Shown here piece after piece: positions 36,395 to 47,332 of a stretch of DNA of 64,000 nucleotides. Source of the stretch: Hypholoma sublateritium FD-334 SS-4 (taxonomy: Eukaryota; Basidiomycota; Agaricomycetes; Agaricales; Strophariaceae); the NCBI GenBank assembly GCA_000827495.1, contig KN817524.1, positions 654,014 to 718,013 of the forward strand, read 5' to 3'. The notes below the pieces were generated by a model, which did no database searches, was not told the DNA's origin, and saw nothing but the letters and a program-made list of their open reading frames with translations. Numbering within the stretch: the stretch's first letter is position 1; each line of letters starts with the position of its first letter. Made by a program: the position numbers and the translations under genes.

Positions 36395-37848
36395 ATGGCC
36401 CGGGACAGGCTAGCAGCAATGAGAGTGAGCACCAGCTGGCGTAATGCCTGGTCCATACCAAAATTGCTTGGCTGAACACCTTTTCCCGCACGGCAGGCGC
36501 AGCAGCAGGGGAATGTGGGCTCGTGAGTGCATGCACCACCGCGCCGTGTCGGGTGCCGCCGGCTGACCTTCCTCCTTGCCTCTCCTAGGAACTCGTACCC
36601 GACGCAGGCGTCGGGCGACGGGGGCAATGGGTACCAGACCCGCCGGCCGAACCCATATGCACAGCAGGACGACCGCTCGTACGAGATGGCGGACGTGCGC
36701 GACAGCCGCACGCACCTCACGCCTGCGACGCCGTCGGGGACGGGCGGTGGCGCGGACATGTCCGCCTTCTATGCCGAGGTGAGTCGCCGTGCCCGGCGCC
36801 GGCGCCCGTTGGGCGGCGCTTTGTGGAGTGCGCAGGACGGCAGCTGATAGCCGGCCTGCTGGGTGTGCAGATCTCGTCGATACAGGAGAGCATCGGGCTG
36901 TTCAACGAGAACGTGCGGACGATCAGCGACCTGCACTCGCGCTCGCTGAACAACATGGACGACGCGGCGGCGCAGCGGAATGCGTCGCAGCTGGACGAGC
37001 TCGTGCAGGACACGAGCGCGCTCAGCGCGACGCTCAAGCGGCGCGTGAAGGCGCTCGAGGCGCAGGGCGGCGCGGGGCGCGACGGGCAGATCAAGAAGTC
37101 GCAGGCCGCGTTCGTCAAGAGCAAGTTCGTCGAGGCGATCCAGAGCTACCAGTCCGTGGAGCAGCAGTACCGCACGAAGTACAAGCAGCGCATGGAGCGG
37201 CAGTACAAGATTGGTGCGTACTTTTGGTGTCCTGGGTGATGCGCGAATTTACACGGCGTGCAGTCAAGCCCGATGCTACCCCTGATGAGATTCGGGCAGT
37301 CGTGAACGACGAGCAGGGCGGGCAGATCTTCAGCCAAGCTGTGGGTATTGTGTTGACATGTTGCCGCTGGGGCGTTGGCTAATGTGACCTCATGCAGTTG
37401 ATGAACTCGCGCTACACGGACTCACGGGCAGCGTACAAAGAAGTCCAGGAGCGTCACGAGGACATTAAGCGCATCGAGCGGACGCTGGGTGAACTGGCGC
37501 AGCTATTCAATGATGTGCGTTTTTTCTGCTGCCCCTATTTGGAGATGATCGTGAACGGGTAAATTTGCAGATGAGCGTCCTTGTGGAGCAGCAGGACGAG
37601 ACGATCAACGTTATTCAGTCGGCAGCAGCAGGGGTCGAGAAAGACACTGAAGCTGGGTGAGTCTCACGCAGGCGGACATTGCGCAGTCTCTGATGATCAT
37701 CAATAGACTGCAATACACCGATAAGGCAGTGAACTCGGCTCGTGCTGCCCGCAAAAAACGATGGATTTGCTTCTTCATCATTCTTATTGTGCTTATAATC
37801 ATCGGCGTCGTGGTTGGAGTAGTGATAAAGAACCAAGTTAAGAAGTGA
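36395..37848 (+). CDS. SSO1: Plasma-membrane syntaxin (Qa-SNARE, SSO type)
   Basis: Qa-SNARE that drives fusion of secretory vesicles with the plasma membrane. Tiny first exons encode MARDRLAAMR and AQQQGNVGS, then NSYPTQAS and a disordered linker, as in fungal Sso proteins. The Habc domain contains ISSIQESIGLFNENVRTISD and FVKSKFVEAIQSYQSVEQQY. Next comes VKPDATPDEIRAVVNDEQGG. The SNARE motif runs from QERHEDIKRIERTLGELAQL through MSVLVEQQDETINVIQSAA, with the ionic-layer Gln in QQDET. The C-terminal anchor is WICFFIILIVLIIIGVVVG, ending NQVKK. Seven or eight exons. Domain order and length are normal. Confidence 0.93.
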
Positions 37849-38361
37849 CCGTGAGTGCAGGCGATGTTCATCCAGGGTGGAGGCTGATTTGATCGGTCAG
37901 GACTTGGGGTAGATTGCTCTTGACTGATACACATGCACCCACGGACCTGCTTTTCAAACACATTCTGCACTCTCCTTATACTATTAGGGCTTTTTAACGA
38001 TGTAATGCGCGAGTGGATGATATATCATATTTTTATACCCTGAGAGGAGCATGAGAGAGGCCGAGGGCAGGTAGCACGGCAGGGCTCCGGAACGGATCGG
38101 TGAAGATCGGTGACCGGAACGGATATGAGATAGTGGCTGTGGCACGCTGCTTATGTGAGGGATTACGCGTCGCTGTATCCTTGTTGCATCCTGGCCTTAT
38201 ATAAACGCTGCCCACTTCCTTCCCCCACTCCACTCACCTTCTTCTCGCCCGTCTTCTCAGTCAGTCCGCATCCCATTCTACTCATCCGCAGACACTTACT
38301 TTGGTCTCCCCATAGCTCCCGACTTGTCACTTACCCCCTCATCACCAACTCCTCTCTAACC
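37849..38361. other. Intergenic with TATA box 38198-38205
   Basis: 3' UTR of the syntaxin gene, then the promoter of the AN1 zinc-finger gene. TATATAAA at 38198-38205 lies about 155 bp before the ATG, followed by a long CT-rich stretch (38215-38345) typical of fungal transcription starts. Confidence 0.55.
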
Positions 38362-38655
38362 ATGCCGGCTAAGAAGCGCTGCCAGTCTGGGATCGGGTCC
38401 GATGCTCAGTGCAACTCTGCTGCGCTGCGCATAGTCGGCGAATGCCCGCACTGCCGCGCACAGTTCTGCGGCTCGGTAAGCGCCCCGTGCGGTCTCTAAA
38501 TGTCTCGTGCCGTACTTACGCTGCGACCCTAGCATCGTCTGCCAGAACACCACTCGTGCTCGAACCTGGAAGACTGCCGGCAGCAGGCGTTCGAGCGCAA
38601 CAAGAACAAGTTGGAAAGCGAGCGGACCGTGGCGTCGAAGATGGCTACTGCGTAG
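38362..38655 (+). CDS. Small AN1-type zinc-finger protein
   Basis: Two exons (38362-38475 and 38533-38655) give 78 residues. The AN1-like zinc-binding pattern is C-x7/8-C (CQSGIGSDAQC), then CPHCRAQFCGS, then HRLPEHHSC. The cysteines and histidines follow the AN1 order CxxC, C, HRxxExHxC. The tail (CRQQAFERNKNKLESERTVA) is a charged helix. AN1 proteins bind ubiquitin-pathway partners such as Cdc48 or the proteasome and are often stress-induced. The strong TATA box upstream fits regulated expression. It is unusually short, essentially one finger plus a helix. Confidence 0.85.
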
Positions 38656-39494
38656 CCGTCCTGTACCACCACCCGCCCTCCTCCTATCCCATCACCGCCG
38701 GCCTCGCGTGCGCATCCGGTTGCTATTCACGAACAGAACAGCTTGTACACACCGTCCTACGTCCCATTTCTGCGCCAGGACATGTTATCATTTATTTTCT
38801 CCTAGGTAGTACTGTATATGTGTCTTACTATAATCGCCATCTCATCCGGTCGAGGTCGACCACTTGCTTTTCTATCTACGCATAGTTAGTTCCATGATAT
38901 ATGGTTTTTGTTGTTGTTGTAAGCGGCCTTGCGAACCGTGCGCGGAACGCCGCAGCGGTGGCGGACTTAAGATAGTACCATTACTGAGCGCCGGCGTCAA
39001 GTCGAGACGGGACGTGCGGAGTCTGGGCGAGTCAGCGTGCGATCACGCGCTGCCCGGAAAGGGGTCCCTATTTAAATCGCTCGCGAAATTAAAGCCGATC
39101 GATTAACCAGCCCCAACGCGTAAACCTTCACGAACGAACCCCATCGCTGCCCATTGTCAGCGTCCTCCAGCACGCAGTGAGTGTCCTCGCATCGTCGTCC
39201 TTGGGCCACGCGGCGTTCCTTGATGGACGCGGGGGGGGTGTTGCGCCGGGGATGATTTCTACTATCACGTGGAATCGCCGTCGCCTTTGGCAGCTCCGGC
39301 GGCGGGAGGCCTCAGGCTGAGCTGCCTGCGGCGTTTACCACCTGATTCTAGGCCTGCAGAGCGCATGCTCGGCGGGCGCTGCATATGTGCTGTCCAAGGC
39401 TGCTTGCGTCTTATATCATATCCGGGCACAGCGCGTCGCGTCCGCTCTCCTCTTCTCCCCTCCGATCCCGCACCGCAGACGCTAACCGCGCGTC
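38656..39494. other. Intergenic, no gene seen
   Basis: About 840 bp: 3' region of the AN1 gene and upstream region of aspartate aminotransferase. A CACGTG core is present at about 39268. Short open frames have no recognisable features. Confidence 0.5.
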
Positions 39495-41265
39495 ATGGCT
39501 GACAGACTCAAGCAAGTTGTATCTCATATTACCGGAACAGAGATGTCGGCAGGCGAGTATCATCATATTGCGTGGCGGCCCTATTACCCCGCAGGGGGGG
39601 CGGGGCCCCGCGTTGTGTGCTTGTGGCCTGACCTCTTCGTGCAGAACTCTGGCAGAATGTCCCACTCGCTCCTCCGGATAGGTACGCCGATGCAGCTTCT
39701 CCCGCGACGCATCGACACTGACCACGCCGCAGCATCTTCCAATTGACCGCCGCGTACAAGGCGGACACCTTCAAGGACAAGGTCAACCTCGGTGTCGGCG
39801 CATACCGCGACAACGACAACAAGCCGTGGGTCCTCCCCGTGGTGAAGAGGGTGCGTAAGCTTTCCGGTTTGCTACGACGCGGGGCTAATTCGGGGATTCT
39901 CCTGCGCTCTCCTTCCGCGTCTCTGGCTTATGCTTTGTTGCTGTGATTTCCGTGCATGTGCATGCGCGCCTAGGCCACCGCGATTCTTTTGAATGATGAA
40001 ACGCTTGACCACGAATACCTGCCGATCCTGGGCCTTCCCGAGTACACCGCGGCGGCGGCGAAGCTGATTCTAGGCGCGGACTCGGCTGCTATTCAAGAGG
40101 CGAGGGCTGTGAGCGCGCAGACGATCTCCGGAACCGGCGCCAACCATCTCGGCGCGCTGTTCCTCTCCAGATTTTATAATTGGAACGGCCCGCCGAAGGT
40201 TTACATCAGCAACCCGACTTGGGGTGATTATCTGCTTGTCTTGTCCTCCCATATCTGCCTGGCAACTGACGACGGTGCGAAACAGCGAACCACTTCGCCA
40301 TTTTTAGAAACGTCGGGATCGAGCCCGTTGAGTATGCGTACTACGACCCGAAGACCATCGGGCTTGACTTTACCGGGTTCATCGCGGCGCTCGAGGCTGC
40401 GCCAGAGCGCTCGGTGTTCCTGCTCCATGCGTGCGCGCACAATCCCACGGGTGTCGACCCCACGGAGGAGCAGTGGAAGGCGATCGCGCAGGTGATTGGC
40501 GCCAAGAAGCACTACACGTTTTTCGACTGCGCGTACCAGGGCTTTGCGAGCGGCGATTTGGACAAGGACGCGTGGGCCGTGCGCTACTTTGTGGACCAGG
40601 GCCTGCCGCTGCTTGTGTGCCAGGTGCGACCGGTTTTTGCCTGCGGAGATTAGAGACGGCTAACAGTGCGGCGCAGAGTTTTGCGAAGAACGCGGGGCTT
40701 TACGGCGAGCGCGTCGGCGCGCTGCACGTAGTCTCGACCAACTCGGAGACGGCGAACCGTGTGAAGAGCCAGCTGTCTGTCCTGCAGCGCAGCGAGATCA
40801 GCAACCCGCCGTCGCACGGCGCGCGCCTTGTGAGTCTGGAACCTGCTGTGCCGCGGGCGCGCCACTGACACTGCCCCGCAGGTGTCGCTTATCCTGAACA
40901 ACGCAGAGCTCTTTGAGGAATGGAGGCGGGACATCCGGACCATGGCCGAGCGCATTATTCAAATGCGTCATGAGCTGTACAGATTGCTGACGCAGGAGCT
41001 GCACACGCCCGGGAACTGGGATCACATCATCAACCAAATTGGAATGTTCAGGTAAGGGGGCGCGCTTGCGGAGTGGCTGCTGACTGACGGGATGTGCAGT
41101 TTCACGGGGATCAAGCCGAGCCAGAGTCAGGCGCTTGTTGAGGTGGCGCATGTCTACCTGACTGCAAATGGACGGATCTCGATGGCGGGCCTGAACACGC
41201 ACAACGTCGAGTATTTTGCGCGGCAGCTGGACGCGGTTGTGCGGGGAACGCTGTCGTCATCGTAG
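39495..41265 (+). CDS. AAT2: Aspartate aminotransferase, cytosolic type
   Basis: A PLP enzyme that interconverts aspartate and oxaloacetate with glutamate and 2-oxoglutarate. The first exon (39495-39552) gives [16 protein letters not shown]; an in-frame second ATG at 39543 is an alternative start. An intron with a GC donor (39553-39644) joins it to [15 protein letters not shown] and then [20 protein letters not shown]. Later exons have [30 protein letters not shown] (substrate-carboxylate and PLP contacts) and [20 protein letters not shown]. The PLP lysine lies in [16 protein letters not shown]. The end has [25 protein letters not shown] and GTLSSS. No mitochondrial presequence is evident. 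Confidence 0.94.
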
Positions 41266-41351
41266 ATTAGGCTAGCAGAACGTGACGTCATGTATTGTGT
41301 TGTTTGAAAACTGTGTGATCTAGTGCGCGAGCGTGTTGGAGTGACACTACA

Positions 41352-44300
41352 ATGAGCACCGTCCGCCCCCCGACACACATCGCCCTGCCCCCGCCGCCCG
41401 TCTGGCACGAATACGCCCAGGACCCCCCCTCGCCGTACGCCCAGTTCTACACGCCCCCCTCGTCCCCCGCCCCGTCCCCGAGTGTATTCTACACCCCCCC
41501 CACGTCCCCCTTCCACGACCTGGACCCCCCGCCCCCAGTGGCCCCCCCGCCCCCGGCTCCGCCCGCGCCCGCACCCGCCCCCGTCGCCGCGCCCACCGAC
41601 GACCCCTTCCCCGACCACGTCGACCTCGCCATCGATCTCCCCCTCGACGACGACGGCCTCAGCACCCTCGAGAAAATATACCTCTACTCCCGCAGCAGGG
41701 CCGCCTTCCACCGCGTCTTCATCGCGCACGCCCTCCCCGAGTACCTCCTCCAGGTCACGCCCCAGGAGGCCGTCGAGTATGTCCAGCCGCTCCTCAGCGG
41801 CCTCGCCATGGACAGCGGTCCGTCCTCCCGATGTGCCCCTCCGCGCAGTACTCATCGTGTCCCCAGATGAACTCGTCAAAGAGGCCCTCGCCGCCGAGCT
41901 CGTCCCCGTCATCTGGTGGTTCTTTACCGTGCGTCGCATCCGTTCTGTGTCGGCCGCGCCTGATCCCCGTGCGCGCATGCCAGCACTGCCAAATCATCCC
42001 CGACGACCTCGGCCCAGAGGAGGCCTATGCGTCGTCCTCCACCACCGTCACCATCTCCGTCCAGGCGTTCACCCCCATCCTCGGCACGCTCCTCCTCAGC
42101 TCGAACCCGCTCGTCGGCGGCGCCGCCCGCGTCGCCGTCGTTGATCTCCTATCGCGCATGCGCAAGGCCGACGACAGGGAACTCGGCGCGATCCACCGCC
42201 ATCACCCGCCGCGGTCGCCGGGCGAGCTGCACCATCCGTGGGAGTTACCCCGGCCGCAGTGCGATGACGACGACGATGACGAGGCGCCGCTTGTTGTGGG
42301 GCTTTTCGGGCCCCATGAGCGCGCGATGTTCACGCAGGAGATATTGCAGCAGGTCGTGATTGGAATGGCGCGGCTTGATGTCCTCAGTGATGCGGAGTCG
42401 GCGCACCCAGAGGAGGCAGAACCCCAGGTGGGCCATGTGGAGTTAGATAGATCCAATCCGTACTTTCCGCCGTCGCCCTCGGCCAGCCAGCAGCCGCAGC
42501 TGTACGCGAGCCATGCGTCGCGGCATCCTGCGCTCCCTTCGTCGAACGAATCTTCGCCGCGATTCGCCCATCCGTCTGACGGCTCCCAGTCCTATTCCCC
42601 GGGCACAGAATTCCCTCCCACCGCACAATCGGCGTCCGCACGAACAACTGCTGCCCTGCAGGCGTTGCAACAGGGCGCCACTCCGACAGGTGCACGCTCG
42701 ACGCTGCCACCATCATCAGCCGCCCAACAGACCCCAGAAATAGACATTGATGACGACTTGTATGTGTTAATATCGTCTCGTCGGGGCAGAGGTTCATTTA
42801 TCGCGTTCAATATAGGGAGGGCATTTCATATGAGGAAGAAGAGGATCAGGCCGCGGTAGGCAGGCTGTCGAGTATGTCATTGATGGCAGCAGTAACCGCG
42901 AATGGTGGGCATTAATTTGTACGCTCCAGCAGCTGTCGCTGAACTCTGCTACAGGGGCATTGGAAGAGGAAACGCAGCGCGCTTTCGTGCAGGAGGTGCA
43001 GCGTGTTGGACAAGACCCCATATACTGGGTTAGGCGGGAGGCGTCGTTCGCGCTAGGTGCTTTGGCCAAGGTTGTTCCAGATGATGTGGTAATGGATTCA
43101 TTGGTCAGTTCTTGTCATCTGTCCCTGCTACACGCCTTGTTTACGCGTCTTTACTCCGTAAGCTTCCGCTATTCGATACCCTGCGATGGGACCCCGCTTG
43201 GCACGTTCGCCATTCTGCCCTTTTTGCTCTTCCTGCAATTCTCTCTCGCCTGTCTGCTGCGCAGCGCAGGACAGTGGCGCTAGAAACTATAACCACGCTA
43301 GCAAAGGACCCGAACGCAACCGTACGGTCAGGCGTGCTGGAAGCCCTGGGAGAAGTAATATATACCTTCCATGAAGACCCAGAAGGACCCCCACAACGGC
43401 TCATTGACCTTTTTTTAGGACGACGAGAGGATCAGCCACCTACAGCTACTGCAGAATCGATTTACGACGATCCGAAGCGCCATCTAATATGCGCGTTCAA
43501 CTTTCCAGCGGTTGCTCTTACGCTAGGTGGACATAGATGGGCGGAGTTAAGGGATGTGTACCTGACTATCCACGCGGACGACTCGCCTGGCGTACGACAT
43601 ACGTTCGCGGCAAGCTTAGGCGAGCTGGCGAAGATTATCGGCGCAGAACATGCTCAGAGGGACCTGGTAGAAATATGGCGGTCGACTTTGAAGTCGGACG
43701 ACGAGGAAGTGCGGTCGGGAGGTATTAAATCATTGGCCGACTTCATTGGGGTGGTCGGAACAAAGACGGGGTTATCTCTCCTGAAAGGTCTGCTGACGGC
43801 ATGGAACACGGGTACGATGAGGGGGTGGCGAGAACGCGGGCTGGTAATGCAGAATCTGGTCAGTTGGGTAGCTTTGATAGGCTTTGATAGCGCCTCACTC
43901 GGTCGGGCCTTCCTTGTGAAAGCATTGGAAGACAATGTGGCTGCGGTTCGAGAGACAGCGATATCCATTGTGAGCTATCCACGCTTTATCTATGGTGCCT
44001 TGCGCTGACGTCGTTCGCTCTCGAGGTTCCCGATTTGTACAGCTTTTGCTCGTCGACAAACACGCTCAGTGATCTTCTGCATGATTTACACCAGCTGGCG
44101 ACATCATCGAATTATCGGCGCCGCATGACGTAGGTTCCCCAGCAGTTGTCTATGAATTAAGCTAAACTCATACTATGTGCACAGCTTCATTGCGTGTCAG
44201 CAGTCTCTGTTCGAGGCCGTAGCGAAAAACGGGCAGCCTCTGATATCGTGCGATGACGACTTCCTTCGTTCTCTTGCTGACTTCGCCAGTGACGCAATTG

Positions 44301-44896
44301 AGGGCGTGCGGATTGGGGTTTCGCGGCTAACAGCATTGGTCCACGGTATGCAAGTTTAGGATGTTAGTGTATAAAGTGAACTGATACAATCTTCTCCGAT
44401 GACAGGCAATCTGATACGGCACTCACGGACTATTCCAAGTGTTCTCCACGATTTCATCCACAAGCTTTCACAGGATTCCTCTCACGAGGTGCGATCATAT
44501 GTTGCAAAACTGTCAGTTGAGAATACTGCAGGAGACAGTGATGCATCATTAGCAAGCAGCAGACAGTCCCGGAAGCGTCGCACTGAGCTCGCAACATTTT
44601 CACGGCCCCCTCCTGCTCCTTCATACTCATCGAATGATCTGGGCCACGACGGACAGTCCCCTGGGGTGAAACATGATATGACACGGACTTTCTCTGGAAG
44701 CTCTGGCGAGGCTGTTAGCAGCAGCGACGACGACGGAAGTTTGAGTTCGCCTCAGGCGGGTGGCTGGTCTGCATCAAGCACACCTGACTCAATTCGTTCT
44801 GTGGACGATCACACTGCAAGTGCGGCGCCAGAGGGATCAGCGCATTTCTCCGACCCGCCGAAGACGCTGCTGGCGAGCGTGCGCGGGGTGTGCTAG
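41352..44896 (+). CDS. PP4 regulatory subunit 1-like HEAT protein
   Basis: Start 41352 is 86 bp after the aminotransferase stop. The N-terminus is Pro-rich (IALPPPPVWHEYAQDPPSPY). Next comes a helical region with GLSTLEKIYLYSRSRAAFHR, QVTPQEAVEYVQPLLSGLAM and SPDELVKEALAAELVPVIWW. A disordered insert follows with an Asp run (PQCDDDDDDEAPLVVGLFGP). HEAT repeats include YWVRREASFALGALAKVVPD, WDPAWHVRHSALFALPAIL, AKDPNATVRSGVLEALGEVI, DDSPGVRHTFAASLGELAKI and DDEEVRSGGIKSLADFIGVV. The C-terminal tail is Ser-rich and acidic, ending SVRGVC. The layout fits the phosphatase 4 regulatory subunit 1 group; that role is inferred. About nine exons; a small exon near 44020-44130 is not fully resolved. Confidence 0.78.
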
Positions 44897-45230
44897 TGAT
44901 AAGCAACCTGGGCGTGGCCAGTGTCCAATATTGGACGCAGCGCCTGGGATGGTGGAGCGACACGGACTCTTCTTACAGTCTGCAGGCCGTGGTACATGTG
45001 CTGTATATCTAAACATATGTATGAGAGTTGATGGTGCCATATGCAGCTAGAAGCAGCGGACTTTGAAGCGTGGACAGGGCTATTCCGGAGCGGTGAGTAT
45101 AATCGTGGCGCGGCCGATTGCTGGCCTTTTGGAGCTTGCTTCTTTCCACCTGCTACGAGGCCCTCTGATATCAAATCGCCGTCGACCGGTAACAACACGC
45201 TCCCTTACACACCACGCTCATGAACCCGTC
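44897..45230. other. Intergenic, no gene seen
   Basis: About 330 bp between two plus-strand genes. An ATG at 45041 opens a short frame with a splice donor, so an extra upstream exon of the next gene cannot be excluded. Confidence 0.4.
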
Positions 45231-47025
45231 ATGTTGAATCTCCTCCAGTCCCTCCGCTACTTCATTTTTGGTGGGTACTTCCTCGTTGCCGTTGACGTCC
45301 TCGCTAAGTCGCCGCCAGGTGTATTTGTTATTTGTAGTGCGATCATTACCAGTGTCGCTGTATGGAATCTGAGCATTGTCCAATCTATCGCGGAAGCTGG
45401 TGCGCGCTGCGTCCCCCCTCGTCCTGTATTTTCCTGACCACGTCGCCGGCCGCTCTACAGCCACAGCACGGCAGGTCGACGCATACCTAATTTTTGTGGG
45501 GGCTGCGGGGTTGCTCCTCATTTTTCCTGTGTCAGTCTTATTGTTTCGATCCGGCGGTCATCCGTCCTAATCTGCCGCCTAGTTTATTCTGTGAATTGTC
45601 GGCGACCCACATATTCCTCGTCCGACTATGGTTTGAGCTGTCGTGGGTCGGCGCGTTCTGGGTGATGCAGCTCGGTGCGCATTGTCCTCATCTCGGAGGG
45701 CGCTAGAATCTCATCTCTGATTTTAGTTGGTGCCTCTGTTATCACCGCGCTCAGTAACACGCAGCTGTGTAACATCATCACGGGAGGTATGTTATTCTTC
45801 ACCAACGCCTTTTATCCTTGGTCAACGCACATTCCCCAGACCCGGATTTTCCGTCATTTACCTCTTCTCAAGAGTCACCATGTGCCTCATCCCAGGTGCT
45901 GCAAGCATTCACTTGGATTTCTTCAATTTTACGTACGTCTATCTAATTGTATAGCAGCAAAGCAAGGATACTGATGGCCTTGTTATAGTCCTTGGTTACT
46001 TCACTTTTCTTTCAATTCTAACCGTAGTCAAGTACAGGGAGGACCCTACGGTGCTGCACTGCAGGACCCACCGATTCCCGCTTGTCTATGAGCGGCGCTC
46101 GCTCAAAAGCGTGCCCACTTCTCCTGCTCAGGCCAGATTCCGCACCCAGTCGCCGCCCGTAATCGCAGCGCCCAGACCCCAGCGCATCGCACAACTGCGC
46201 GAAGTAGTCTTATCCCACCCCTCCTCCCTCAGCCTCGACTACGAAATCGAGCACTTTTCCGGCGGCCCGAGGCTGCCAACTGCCCATCCCACCTCGCCCG
46301 GGCCTGATGACTTCGCCCCGCAATTTGGCCGCGCAACATCGCTCGACGTACAATCATCAGATCCGCATGCTACCTCGAGTGACGGGCATACATTTGCGAT
46401 CCACATTCCACCACCAGCAACGTCGCTCCCTCCCCTGCTGCCCGTCCGCAGTCCGTCGCTCAGCGCACCACAGGCTGTCTACTCCTCAACCCCCTTCTAC
46501 CATTCGTCGGTGAAGACCGCCATCCGGGAAAGCAGCCCACAAATACCGCCGCCCGCGCAACTCAGCCCGGGGCCCGTGCGCCAACTGCCCCCGTCGCCTC
46601 CGTCACCGCCGCCATTAGGCGACTGGCCCCGCATGGACGCCACCTCGCGGCCCCGCACGAAGCGGAAACCTCTGCCACACCCACTGCCCGCATCGGAGCC
46701 GCAGGCGCAAGCGGCCCCGCCGCCGCCGCAGCGGCAGCCTCTACCCCGCCCCGTTGCTCCTGCGCTTGCGCGCGGCCCGTCACATCCTCCGCGTGCGCTG
46801 CCGCGGCAGCCGCCCGCACCTCCACAACCAGAGCAATACTCGCTGGACGCATCGGCGCTCGCCGCTGCGCTGCAACCGCTCGCGGAGCAGAACCACAGCT
46901 CGTGGCGGTCGACAAAACCGAGCGGGCCACGCCGGCAGTCGGACTCGATCGACGATGGACGGCCTGCGCCCCTCGACCTGGCGAACATCAGTGCGTTCCG
47001 TTCGTCTGGGCCTGGGTATCGATAG
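45231..47025 (+). CDS. MARVEL-like membrane protein, Pro-rich tail
   Basis: From ATG 45231 the first exons encode SLRYFIFGGYFLVAVDVLA and GVFVICSAIITSVAVWNLSI, two helices. The next contains RQVDAYLIFVGAAGLLLIFP, then an exon with LVRLWFELSWVGAFWVMQLG. Another segment gives VLGYFTFLSILTVVKYREDP. This four-helix plan with a WFE.SWVGAFW third helix matches the uncharacterised MARVEL-like proteins common in Agaricomycetes. The cytoplasmic tail of about 320 residues (46051-47025) is disordered, with Pro/Ala/Ser runs such as LPPSPPSPPPLGDWPRM and QAAPPPPQRQPLPRP. Exon borders between 45430 and 46000 are approximate; one or two frame changes there need splicing. Confidence 0.6.
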
Positions 47026-47332
47026 AAATTGCGAGCAGTTTCTGTTAGCGGATGATTTTTTTTACTCTATTGTGTATCATTGCTGTGTATTTTTTTTGTA
47101 CTGATTGAACAATCTACTGGAGGGATTATAGGATTTGATCTGTTGTTTTCGTGTGGCATCTCATGGGCACGACAAGGAGGTAAAACGATTTGCCGAGTAT
47201 TGAATTACATGTTGAAAATTGAACGTTCAACGTTCGAGAATACATATCTTTAGGCCATCATTTCATTCCTCTCAAATCTTTCGCCCACAAAATCGCGCAG
47301 TTAAGCCATCCTCCCTGTTTCACTTGTCGAAT
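47026..47332. other. Intergenic, no gene seen
   Basis: About 300 bp between convergent genes, AT-rich, with T runs near 47055-47100. No coding signal. Confidence 0.5.
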
